A DNA stretch of 64,000 nt from Colias croceus (Eukaryota; Arthropoda; Insecta; Lepidoptera; Pieridae), in assembly GCF_905220415.1 (NCBI RefSeq), contig NC_059553.1, positions 2,566,501-2,630,500 on the forward strand, in the 5' to 3' direction. Positions 25,101 to 36,000 of the stretch are shown here, in pieces. A program made the translations under genes and the position numbers. How positions within the stretch are numbered: the first letter of the stretch is position 1; each line of letters begins with the position of its first letter. Below the pieces are notes generated by a model. That model was given only the letters and a program-made list of their open reading frames with translations. It ran no database searches and was not told the origin of the DNA.

Positions 25101-28100
25101 AGTCACGAAATAAGATTCCTACAACCCGCTACCGAAGTGTTTTTCTCATGCAGTAAATAGAGCCGATATCGGGTGTACCGGCAAGACCTTACTTCATAGG
25201 ATCATTTCTATAGTAAGCTCTTCACGAGAACTCTTACATTATGTAGGATCAGACCAGCCACGAAGATGAGATGTGGCGCGGTGCCCTGAGCGTGAGGCGG
25301 GCGGAGTCAGCTGGCTCCAGCCCTCGATGATCGTTCATCCCTCTGCTAGCAGAGGGGCGTGGGGTGCTGTCGCTGTCTGAGTGGTCTTTTTTAAACCCTT
25401 ATTATACTATATCGTCATACTTTATTTCACAACTACAACAACAACTACAATTACAAAATATGTATACAAAAACGATGGTCCCGTACTAGACAAAAATTTA
25501 GATTTTTACCAACTTTTCAATCACATAGCATAATATTCATTAGTGCGTTAATTATTTATCTATATCTAGTCATGAGGAATATTATTTATAAATAATTAAC
25601 ATTTACTGAAAACTTTTTATAGAGAGATTTATAAATGTGATGAACCTGTCTGAAAGAGAAGACTAAATTGTGTGCATAGTGGGAATTTGAAAATTTATTT
25701 GATATAATTTTTAAATCACTACATAGTATATAAAACAAATCAAATCGCTTTCTCTGTCCCTATGTATGCTTAAATCTTTAAAATTACACAACGGATTTTG
25801 ATGCGGTTTTTTTTTAATAGAGAGTGATTCAAGAGGAAGGTTTTAGTATATAATTTACTATGTTTTAGACGAAGAGGGCGAAGCCGCGGGCGGAAAGCTA
25901 GTATAAGATATACCATGGACGAATATAATCTAAGATTATACGAATATATCTAGATATTTATTGGGTCCATGGATATACTTATAATACCAAACTATAACAT
26001 TTCTCATTGTCAAAAATAAGTAAATTCCAATACATAAAAACTTACCAGCAAAATCAAAAGTCATCTTCTTATTAAGCCTGGACGCATGTTTCTTATCATG
26101 CAAGGATTGCTGATACTTCTGCAGTTTCTCCTTCTCACTGGCGCTCAACCACACGCTGTTAGCGTTGAAATAGTCACTGTCGTCGTCAGTTACTTTTGTA
26201 CGACGTTCGCTGTAAAATTAATAATAACGCTTCAATAAGAAAGTTTGAAAAAATTAAATGAGAATGATTTTTTTTTTGTAATTAAAATTAAAATATACTT
26301 AACTTTTTTACACAAATCTATAATATAAAAATGAATCGCAAAATGTGTTGGTAAGCGCATGACTCGAGAACGGCTGAACCGATTTCCTTAATTTTTTTTA
26401 AATATTCCTTGAAGTATGAGGGTGGTTCTTATGGAGAGAAAACGTAAACATGTACCACGGGCGAAGCCGGGGCGGACCGCTAGTTAATTATATTATTAAC
26501 ATTGAACACATGAAAATTTAAAGATATAGCAGAACATAAATAGTTTTACTTCCTAACAACTCAAGCATAATTATATAAAATTATGTACCATAAAGATTTT
26601 ATGTAATATAAATCCCAGCTGTACTCTATTATAAATGTAAATTATTTATTTTTCATGTGATTTACAAAATTTGTTATACATTACCTGGTTCTGTCATACT
26701 CCAAAAGTCTATTCCTATGAGAAACAGCGGCTTCCCAGCCTTTAGGCCTGCTGCGTTCCATCAGAGACTCCATCAACTTAGCACTCGACTTTGTCTTAGC
26801 ATTGATTTCTTTTTGCTCTTGGGGAGTGCAAACCTACAAAATAAATTGAAGTAGGTATTATTGCAAATAAAAACTATATACAATAATAATATTATGTTCA
26901 TCATTTAGAAAACATGTTCTAATGAATGGAGATAAAACCCTTTATTTTTTAAGAAGTAAGAAGTATGATTATGCTTATGCTTACATGAAAAATATCATGC
27001 CAAGATGGCAGAATGGATCTTGATTCAATTTTGTACAGACAAAAAGTAGTTGTTGCACTGAAATAGTATACTAATTTTTTTTTCAGATACCCCATGAACA
27101 AAGACATATGTAGAGGCTAGTACTATAACAGGACTCACCAAATGTCCACAGAACAGGCAGGGACCAGAACCTTCCTGCTTGCAAACAATGCGTCCACATT
27201 GTAGACAATTATTAATGAGCTCATGTTTGGAAGCCTGGCAGTCACAGTGGAGTCTGCCTGCAAATTGAAACATGTAATTTTAACAGGATTAGTAAAATAA
27301 ATGAGTATCTAAGATTGACTGAAAATTTGTTTCAATGAAAATTTTTTAAAGAAAACAAATCATGGAGGGTTTTAAAAAGAGTACTCTTCAAAGGTTACAA
27401 AAAAGAAACAGTTTTTAACAAATTTATGAAAATATGTATGCAGCTTTTAATAAATTCATATTTTTTCATTTATTAAAACATACCTTTTATTAGAACAACT
27501 TGGGCATTTTTCCCTTCCTGTGAATAAAGGTTGACAAATTTTGTCTTCTTTTTATTTTTTGTTTCCTCATTGCTTACTGTTTCAGCTGGTTTTACTTCTT
27601 TAGTCTCTACTTGTTGTTTATTCTTTGAAATCTTCTTTTTGGGCTGCCTTGGTAAAGAAGATGCTGGAAATTTAAATTAAATTGTTATTTAAAGACTAGC
27701 TGTTCCCTGCGGTTTCACCCGCATTGTTCCGCTCCTGTTGGTCTTAGCATAATGATATATAGCCTATAGCCTTCCTGGATAAATGGGCTATCTAACACAA
27801 AGAAAGAATTTTTCAAATCGGACCAGTAGTTCCTCAGACTAGCGCATTCAAACAAACAAAAAAACTCTTCAGCATAATAATATTATTATTAGTATTAGTA
27901 TATTAGTATAGATGAAACAAAATTAGAAAACATTAATAATGCAGATAAATTCTGTAATTTCAGTACTTATATAAATGCATATTTGTTTTCTCGTAAAATA
28001 TAAATTATTTAATGTTTTGTATTTTAAGTAGGTATATTTTTATACACCATACTTCATACCTTTTGTGGGAAACTTTCTCTTACAAAGCTCATCAAAGAAT

Positions 28101-28405
28101 GTTTTGTGCTGTGAATTGTCAAAGTCTATTAAAGTTTTCATATATTCATTGAGGTCAGCTTGATTTTCTATGGAGAGAACGTATCTGTAAAAAAAAGAAA
28201 TTCTTTCTCTTAATAGAATTTTTGAAACTCAAATAGGATTAATTCAAACAAGATATGTACTACAACGAATCCTAATTTAATTAGATTGATTTTCTACAAA
28301 ATATAAAGATGCAAATAATAAAAGAATTAAAACTTACTTGATAAGGTCTTCAGGAACTTCAAAATCTAAAATCCTGGATAAGCTCTCTTTCAACCATTGG
28401 TCCAT
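19176..28405 (-). CDS. TRIP4: Activating signal cointegrator 1 (ASC-1, 12 exons, 512 aa)
   Basis: Exons in transcript order: 28405-28338, 28184-28060, 27663-27484, 27257-27139, 26833-26685, 26209-26046, 23485-23316, 22877-22720, 21270-21149, 20602-20506, 19975-19878 and 19264-19176. They sum to 1539 nt, every junction has GT/AG, and phases agree throughout. Exon 4 encodes the C2HC5-type zinc finger (CDCQASKHELINNC, CLFCGHL). Exon 6 and 7 carry the family's ASRLNKKMTFDFAGRQVVE stretch. Exons 8-12 form the ASCH domain (LSMHQPWASLLVEGIK, GRTWYTSHRGRLWIAAT, YPTGCLLGCVNVDDCLPQEE, SPYMFICSNP). ASC-1 is a nuclear transcription coactivator and a subunit of the ribosome-rescue ASC-1 complex (known for the family). 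The length is near that of animal TRIP4. The introns are full of repeats but no coding disruption was seen. Confidence 0.95.
19470..19660. repeat. Inverted-repeat element in TRIP4 last intron
   Basis: 'AGAAATTAAAGACTTTTTAACG' on the left (about 19495) and 'CGTTGAAAAGTCTTTAATTTCT' on the right (about 19627) are imperfect inverses. Between them is a conspicuous 'GCGTGGTCACGGGGAGACAC' block and a CCCT-rich run. MITE-like; family not identified. Confidence 0.5.
20085..20276 (+). mobile_element. Helitron-like repeat, 'AAGCTGAAGAGTTT' subfamily
   Basis: Starts TCCATACAAATACTAATAAT and ends GTGCAGCTAT (the CTAG terminus changed). It shares the internal blocks of the 10010 copy. Lies in a TRIP4 intron. 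Confidence 0.55.
20435..20472 (+). mobile_element. 3' end fragment of a Helitron-like repeat
   Basis: Only the terminal hairpin region 'CCGAGCGGAGCCGGGGCGAA' and CAGCTAG remain, followed by T. Confidence 0.45.
20627..20760. repeat. Hairpin repeat with CCATACTTTTCGG motif
   Basis: Two long arms, 'ATCGCTATGCCATACTTTTC' through 'CCATACC' and its near-exact reverse complement ending 'GTATGGCATGGCGAT', surround a short A-rich loop. The motif recurs once more, inverted, at 20873-20888 ('CCGGAAAAGTATGGCA'). Located in a TRIP4 intron immediately upstream of exon 10. Confidence 0.75.
21774..22663. mobile_element. 890-bp piggyBac-type MITE
   Basis: Flanked by TTAA on both sides (21770-21773 and 22664-22667). 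Terminal inverted repeats are CCCGTGACGGGTCCTATG and CATAGGACGCGTCACGGG, 18 bp with one mismatch. A subterminal inverted pair 'AACAGGCGGTTGT' / 'ACAACCGCCTGTT' lies at 21793-21849. On the minus strand near 22055 a frame opens MSQTMADDATQSMIH, possibly a trace of a transposase N-terminus, but nothing else is recognisable. It sits in the intron between TRIP4 exons 8 and 9. Confidence 0.8.
24032..25404. mobile_element. 1.37-kb foldback/long-TIR element
   Basis: Two 322-bp arms (24032-24353 and 25083-25404) are near-identical inverses. The outer end is ATAATAAGGGTTT then GACCACTCAGACAGCGACAG, and the inner end is GTTTCGTGACTAG. Only scattered mismatches are visible. The 730-bp centre is AT-rich and repeats 'GCGACATCT' several times. 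No open frame of note. Target duplication is unclear (TA is possible). It lies in the TRIP4 intron between exons 6 and 7. Confidence 0.85.
25716..25901 (+). mobile_element. Helitron-like repeat, 'TCACTACATAGTATA' subfamily
   Basis: Closest relative of the 9165 copy. Ends 'gagggcgaagccgcgggcgg' plus AAAGCTAG. Lies in a TRIP4 intron. Confidence 0.6.
26317..26483 (+). mobile_element. Helitron-like repeat, 'CCGGGGCGGACCGCTAG' subfamily
   Basis: Starts TCTATAATATAAAAATGAAT, carries 'GAACGGCTGAACCGATTT', and ends 'GGGCGAAGCCGGGGCGGACC' plus GCTAG. A related end is seen at 32733. Confidence 0.6.
27696..27912 (-). mobile_element. Helitron-like repeat, 'AAGCTGAAGAGTTT' subfamily
   Basis: Minus-strand copy that starts TCTATACTAATA at 27912 and ends CAGCTAG at 27696. 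Lies between TRIP4 exons 2 and 3. Confidence 0.6.
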
Positions 28406-28445
28406 GATGGATAAATTGATATCTTCTCGCACCGTTACCGCTTAA

Positions 28446-29970
28446 ATAGGAGATACCTTACTATTATGTACAAATATCAAGAAATGAAAGAAAAATTAAA
28501 TAATGTGAATATTATTTGAATTTTGAATTAAATTTTGACATATTGTATTTGTATAATGTATTGACATCAGCAATGTCATTTTCGTGTCTACAGACCAAGA
28601 AGCTTATATCCTCTAATACACTGGAGATTGCACTATGACCATTAACTTGAAACAAGAAACTATGACATTCAATGACGTCAGTCATGTTATTTGTCTCTTT
28701 CTGTCGAGTGACCACGCTGGTTTGTAAATTCAGGATTTTTCAAAATAGAAAAAACTAAAAATCATGTTCTATAAATAATAACGACATATATTTTTAACAG
28801 TATTTATATTATAATATTATGGTCATACTTTATAGGTAGGTACATACAATTTTAATTGGTATAGAATGATAGTTATAAATAACTTTTGGCTACAAAGCTT
28901 GGATATGAACCGATATATAGCATTAACATCCTTTGTAAATAGAGGAAAGTTGTGTTTTGCATCAGATGCTGTTTACCAAATTGTTAGCTACTCAGATCTT
29001 CTTTTTAAACGCGTTGCTTCGACGGGTCAATTTCAAGCCAGAATCATCAAAGAAAAACTGTTTATAGCAGCCTTGCACAAATTTCAGCTAACTTTACAAA
29101 GTTTATTTTTCAAAAGGTATTTTTTTCTGGGTCGTAATCCTCAGTAACCTTGATGGGCACATATATTTCTTTTTATTTTACTTTTTGGAAAGCTGAAATA
29201 CGTAAAACAAAAAAATATGAGGTAAGTTAAAAAAGTATAAATTTCAATGTAAAAACGAACAATCTTATAACTACATGTGAGTGCAATACCGATGTCATGT
29301 GTTGTTTCATTACTGGTAACAATCTTTAAAATGGTGTTCTAAATTTTCATCATAATATTGTTATTACAATATATTCTCTTCGCTATCCATAAAAACTCGT
29401 CATCATGGTTACCTTACTTGTTAAATCTGTTTATTGAAAACTTGTTGAAAAATGATAAAGTATTAGGGAAATAACAAATTTAACATGACTGCTTACTAAA
29501 ATGATGCTAAATTAGACAATTTTTGCCATTGAAATGATTCTAAACAGGTAAATGTATTGAGGTATTGAGGAATATTGTAAATAACGTAAATATACACTTG
29601 CCTGTGAAATTCTATGCCAGAATTTGGTGTCCAAACACTTCTGCAATTTTGCACAATACAATGCATTCTTTATATTCGGAAAATATTCATTAAATAAGCA
29701 ACAATATTAACTTAAATATTCGAAGCGACGCAATTTTTTTGACACACATGCCATATTGACAAAGTGAGAGTTGCTACATTTTTATTATGGTGACTACCCA
29801 TAATCAGGGAGTATCGCTTTTTAATAATTGGTTCAGATACTTAGTTTATTTAGCATAAATAATAATTGTCTCATCCAACAATGCTTCTGAATGACGTTGT
29901 TGGCAATTTATCAACAAACTCATGTACAAAAACTAACCTTTTGCACAGAATATTACAGCATACATACCCC
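28446..29970. other. Intergenic DNA upstream of TRIP4
   Basis: The TRIP4 5' UTR seems to run to about 28440 and is followed by AT-rich sequence. No convincing gene, TIR pair or repeat was recognised here. The promoter presumably lies just right of 28440, but I see no clear core element. Confidence 0.4.
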
Positions 29971-30470
29971 GTTTTCCAATTACAGCACTAGAGCGCATTA
30001 TGCGGCATAATGCTTAACGTTGAGTGTTCCAACTACAGCAACGCTTCGCACAATCGAGCACTCTTAAAATTAATGCGCGTGAATTGATGCGTGCAATCGA
30101 TTTATCATTAATTGTTGGAAAAAAATTTAAAGCTTTCGTTTCATTGTAGTTTTTTCGATATAATCAAAGTTAATTCAAATTGTGTTAAAAAAATAAATAT
30201 AAGTATGGATGAAGGTAAAAACATTGAAAAAAATGTTAATGAAATAATCAAAATCCAAATTACTTAAAATAACCGTAAATAGTTTTCAACCAATTGTTAT
30301 GTATACCACTTTATTTACACATTAATGAGGTTGTTGCTAACTCTATGAATATTTTTTTTTCAACACTGAACTTAGCGCAACCTGCTGTTGCGTTTCACGT
30401 TCCAATTAAGCATCAGCATAATTCGGCATTGTGCGCCACTGAGTCGCATTATGCTCTGTAATTGGAAAAC
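29971..30470. mobile_element. 500-bp TIR element
   Basis: Terminal inverted repeat GTTTTCCAATTACAG / CTGTAATTGGAAAAC. Both ends continue with GC-rich, 'GCGCATTATGC'-like subterminal sequence ('GCATAATG' recurs on both sides). No coding capacity and no obvious target duplication. Confidence 0.65.
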
Positions 30471-30842
30471 AGCCATAGTAGCCTTGGGAAAACTTCGTAT
30501 TAACAGTGGCAATACCAAGTTAGGTGTGAAAGTGATAAAAAACATGAACTGGGCAATATTTTCTTGTTACACGTCAAATGTTCATACCGAAATCTCCAGT
30601 GTATTAGATATAAGCTTCTTGCTACAGACCTTAAACAATTATTTGACTAATCATAAAATGACAACGCACGTCAGATATCAGCTGGTGCTGGCTGGTGCCA
30701 AAAAATCACCGAAGTGGTAAAGAAGAACTGTTGATATTTTTTAAAATTCGATATTTTATCAACAGTCCTATGGGAAAATGGAAATGCAACACTTTGGCAA
30801 GAATTTCCTTTTATTAAATTTTCTTGTTGGGTACCTATTGCG

Positions 30843-31465
30843 GGCTAAACTGTACATTATAGGGCGTAGAGTTGAGAGTCGTAATTTTTTTTATGGTTAG
30901 CTATTGTCCTATGGAACCTAAATCTGAAATTTCACACCAAGGAAACTTTTAGTTTTTGAGTTACGAATTTTTGAAAATCGTAAAATTACTATAGAAAGTT
31001 ACTCCATCTTGTTTTTGTTACGCATAATATTTATTGTTTTGTCAATGTCAACCTGACACACAATACCTGCTTAGTTTGATTCATTTCAAGTACAACATGT
31101 CTAACCATTAAGTAGAGTAATTAATTATGTTTAACTTTTTACGAAAAAAAAACGCTCCGAACTCGAAACAAGTTAGGTTAGGTTATGTTAGACTTTTTTT
31201 AAACAATCGAGCGGAGCGAGCGCAGCGAGCGGAGCGTCTCGAATTGTTTTACGCCAAATTTGACATTGACAAAATAATAAATATGCGTAACAAAAACAAG
31301 ATGGAGTAACTTTCTATAGTAATGTTCCGATTTTCAAAAATTCGTAACTCAAAAACTAAAAGTTTCCTTTGTGTGAAATTTCAGATTTGGGTTCCATAGG
31401 ACAATAGCTAACCACAAAAAAATTGTCGACTCTCAACTCCACGCCCTATAATGTACAGTTTTACC
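30843..31465. mobile_element. 0.62-kb long-TIR foldback element with 8-9 bp duplication
   Basis: Arms of about 205 bp (30843-31052 and 31260-31465) are inverse copies that start GGCTAAACTGTACATTATAG and GGTAAAACTGTACATTATAG. (C)CTATTGCG occurs immediately outside both ends (30834-30842 and 31465-31473), giving an 8- or 9-bp target duplication. The centre carries a short GAGCGGAGCGAGCGCAGCGA repetition. Duplication length fits hAT/P (8) or Mutator-like (9) elements. Confidence 0.75.
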
Positions 31466-32556
31466 CTATTGCGTTTTTCAAGAAAGTAAAGAGCAGTTAA
31501 CAGTAAAAGAATACACCTACTTTAGAAACATTGAGACTTAGCATTGAGATAATATTAATATGGAGTCGATACCTCCTACATCACTTATGTTCCGCTCAAC
31601 ATACGTCATCTGGCGTAACTGCACTCAGTCGCTTGCTCGCTCATTGGCGCGAACGTCACGCTCATTTTTTATTTGTTTTAAAGGGAAACGCATCAAATAT
31701 GCCTACGTGTGTGTTACGATATTGCACAAATAATACGGAAAAGTGCAAAGGAAGGTGCTTTTCATCAGTAAGTAACTAGATAATAATTTTTAAAACTTAG
31801 TTAGAGCAAAATTTTTGGCGGGCGACATTTTCTCATAGATTAAAAATTTAAGATATGACATTGGGCATGAAATAAGTGTTGTTAGTAATATTTGCTGGCG
31901 TATTTTTTTATAGTATAAAATAATAATTTTACATATTTAGAAAAGCATAGACTGGTTGTTAAGGGGGGTTAGGCGGTCAGCGAAAATTCAGCTATTCGGG
32001 CCTGAGGTAAGCGGTGAGGGGGTCCGCGTTTAGTATGGAATCAACGTGCTCGAAACTAAAAATCGTAAGCGCCATTCACATTTTTATCAAAAAGTGAATG
32101 AAAATATTTAGTATTTTCTAAATCTAAAACAGTCACGAAATCGAGAAGGTAAATGCCTATGTACTTGTGATTTTATACGAATTATTATCGTAAAATACGG
32201 TTGTAATGAGCATTTATATGATATTTTAGAGGTAACTTCAGGATTTTTTTTTATCGAGCAAAAGTTTTCCAATCGTGTTTTGGAAACAGTCATCCCATCA
32301 CACATACGTTCTGTAATACATATTAGAAATTTCAGTGCGAAAAAACCTCAATACTTTCAATTATAGCTCATAGAAAACAGTCCATTTTTCCGTGTTCACC
32401 TACTAAGGGCCCTTAATTGAAAAAAGGTGAAATCATGAAATGAAAATCAATTACTTAATCACCAATTTTTTTTTTATTAATTGATTTTAATCAAGTTTTA
32501 AATTGATATTGTATAAGCTACTGACTTGAACGTATAATTGAATTATTATTTATTAA

Positions 32557-32733
32557 TCTGCACTAATATTATAAAGATGAAACTTTGTTTGTTTGTTTGA
32601 TTGTGATGAATAGGCTCATAAACTACTGGACCGATTTTGATGAAATTTGGCACAGACAATCTTTAGACCCTGAGAAAGAACATAGGCTACTTTTTATTGC
32701 GAAATATGGGGCAAAGCCGGGGCGGACCGCTAG
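32557..32733 (+). mobile_element. Helitron-like repeat inside the P-like element
   Basis: Starts TCTGCACTAATATTATAAAG and ends 'GGCAAAGCCGGGGCGGACCG' plus CTAG and T. It lies 23 bp from the gypsy 5' LTR. Confidence 0.6.
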
Positions 32734-32756
32734 TTCAGAGATAAGTAATTAATATT

Positions 32757-33044
32757 TGTCGGCGTGAAAAGGAATTGGCAAAGTACGCGATGTGACACTT
32801 GATGGAGCTAGTGTCGCGTACCGACGGAACGCCGGGGCCGAAGAAGAGGCGCGAAAAAGAACTGTCACTTGTCGTGACTTGTCAGTGGTCTCTTTGTTCG
32901 GGAACAATTAGTTTTTCCCTCGGCGGATCGTTTTTGCCCTTTGCCCTTTTGTGTTTATTTAAATTATAGTTTGTAAAGGAATTGCTAATAGAAGTTATAA
33001 GAATTATGAATCTTAATCATTCTGATCTCGGCCAACCTCCGACA
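32757..33044 (+). repeat. 5' LTR
   Basis: Starts TGTCGGCG and ends CCTCCGACA, with a 6-bp inverse TGTCGG/CCGACA. It differs from the 3' LTR only at 32991 (g versus a at 37894). It contains the gag-pol start codon at 33006. No tRNA primer site beginning with TGG directly abuts its end; the nearest is TTGGATCGG a few bases on, inside the coding frame. Confidence 0.9.
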
Positions 33045-36000
33045 TCAGAAGTTGGATCGGATCCCCACAGCAACATTGGTACTGGAATATCAAGTCAGCA
33101 GCAGTCGCAACCAATTTCAAGTGATATGGAAGCTTTCTTGCGAGTGATGCGTGGATTGGTTAATGGCGGAGTGCAAAATCAAACGACGCTCATGAAATAC
33201 GATCCCGATGACCCCGAAGCGGATATCGAGAGTTGGTGTAGAATAAATGAGGTGTTGGTAAAACATAAGGATACTAAAGGTACCGACCTACTATTAAGTC
33301 TGACGCAAGCACTCCGTGGCCGAGCTGCTACTTGCCTTGCAAAAATGAATCCCGATTGTATAACATGGGAAAATGTAAAAGAACATTCAATTGCTAGGTT
33401 TTCAAAACCTTTGCTCATGCAAGATTACTTTGAACGTGTTATAACATTCAAAATGAATGACAAAGAGACGGCTGCAGATGCTTGTATGCGCCTTTGGCAT
33501 CTTATTGAGTCAATACCCGATGCAACTATGAACAACGAGGTTATAACAGGGTTTTGTATCGCTATATTATCTCGTCTAGATAATAATATAAAGAAGGAGT
33601 TAAATTCTAATAATATAAATAATAAAACTGAATTATGTCGGGCACTGCGGGGTGTATCATTGAAAAGACAAGTTGATGATGCGAACACAGCCACTGAAAA
33701 TAAACGCCCACGCTATATAACCAATCGCAATGCAAGTTTTGTTGGTTATTGCCATCGTTGTGGAGAACAGGGGCATAAATCCTTTAATTGTAATAAATTT
33801 CAAAGTTCACAGACATTGAAGCCTCGTTCTGAAGAAAAACGTCTTGTCACTTGCTATTCCTGTGGATTGCCTGGTCATGTAGCAAATGCCTGCCCTGCTA
33901 AAAATTCATCCTTGGTGACAACAAAAGAAGTCAAGCTGTGTGGCAAGCGGGCGGTAACTGGTGAGCTGCAAGTTGCGGGTATGATTATTCATTTTCTATT
34001 TGATTCTGGGTCTGAATGTTCACTCATTAAAGAAGGGCTTGCAAAACTTGTAGATGGTATTAAATTTAATGAATTAGTTTCTTTAATAGGCATTGGGAAT
34101 ACAAATATTATATGTAGGGAACAAATTAAATGCAAGGTAAACATACATAGTGCTAACTATGAGATTCTTTTTCATATTGTAGATGATAAATATTTAACTG
34201 AACCAATTATCTTGGGCCGTGATATTATTAACATGGGTGTCCAGGTAGAAATCAATTCAGAGGGTGTCACTATTTTAAAATCTAAATCGTTACAGTTATG
34301 TACAAAAGCTTGTCAATCAAATATTATCATGACTCAAATAGATACAGATTTAGTCGGTACTAATAAAGAACGCCTATATGCTATACTAAGTAAATTCGCT
34401 GATAGTTTCGTTGAAGGTACGCCGACGATACGAGCTAAAACGGTTGAAATGAAAATAGAATTAATTGATCCGAATAAAACTGTTCAAAGACGTCCCTATA
34501 GGTTATCGCCGTCTGAAAGAGATATAGTGAAGGAAAAAATCTCTGAATTATTGGAAGCTGGAGTAATTCGTGAGAGTAACTCCCCGTTTGCTAGTCCGAT
34601 ATTACTTGTAAAAAAGAAGGATGGTGGAAATCGAATGGTAGTAGATTACCGGGAATTAAATGCAAATACTCGCGCAGATAATTATCCTCTTCCTCGTATT
34701 AGTGACCAGATTGATAGACTATATGGCGCGAATTTCTTCACTTCTCTTGATATGACTTCTAGTTTTCATTCTATAAGCATAGAACCGCTGTCAGTTGAGC
34801 GTACAGCGTTTGTTACACCAGATGGTCAGTTTGAATATCTGGCCATGCCCTTTGGCTTAAAAAATGCACCATCGGTATTTCAGCGAGGTATTCAAGCTGC
34901 ACTGAGAAACTGTACCTATGCTCAAGTGTACATCGATGACGTCTTAATACCCTCTGTCACTTTAGAACAAGGTTTCGAACGGTTACATGAGATATTAAAT
35001 GCGCTGACCAGTAACGGTTTCTCTTTAAATATGAAAAAATGTAAATTTTTAAAATCACAAGTTACCTATCTAGGTTATGTAATAAAAGCTGGGGAAATAA
35101 GACCTAATCCCAATAAAATTCAAGCTCTTGTAGAGATACCGGCTCCTCAAAATGTTAGTCAAGTACGTCAATTTATTGGATTAGCATCATACTTTCGGCA
35201 ATTTATTCCTAATTTCTCATCTTTAATGGCGCCTCTATATTCACTGTTGCAAATCAAAGGTGATATTAAGTGGACTGAGGAACACAGTGCCATTCACCAG
35301 CGTGTTGTTGACATATTAACTTCAGAGCCTGTACTAGTTATATTTGATCCCGACAAAGATATTGAACTTCATACTGACGCAAGTTCATTAGGTTACGGTG
35401 CAATTCTTATTCAGCGATCCAATAAAGTACCACACGTCATTGCGTATTTTAGCCGACGTACATCAGAAGCTGAATCACGCTACCATTCGTACGAGCTGGA
35501 AACATTAGCCGTCGTTCGGGCTGTAGAACATTTTCGCCACTATTTATACGGTCGCCATTTTACAGTTCGAACGGATTGCAACGCTTTAAAATCCTCTTCG
35601 ACCAAACGCGATTTAACTCCACGCGTGCATAGGTGGTGGGCCATATTGCAGGGTTACGACTTTAAAATCGAGTACAAAGAAGGTAGGTTTATGTCGCACG
35701 CCGATTTTTTGTCAAGAAATCCTTTGCCTGACTGCGACGTGCGTGAAAACGCAACAATTAATGTCCATAATAGAAAGAACGTTAAAATATTGAATCTGCA
35801 AAAGGAGTGGATAGTGGTAGAACAACAACGAGATCATGAAATATCTCAAATTATGTCAAAATGGCGGACTGGAGATCTACCAAATGATCTAGCTGGATCA
35901 TACGATATTCGTAAAGGTATACTGTACCGCAAGATTCAACGTAATAAGCAAAACTTATGGTTACCTATTGTGCCTAGGTCTTTAGCTTGGTCGTTAATAA

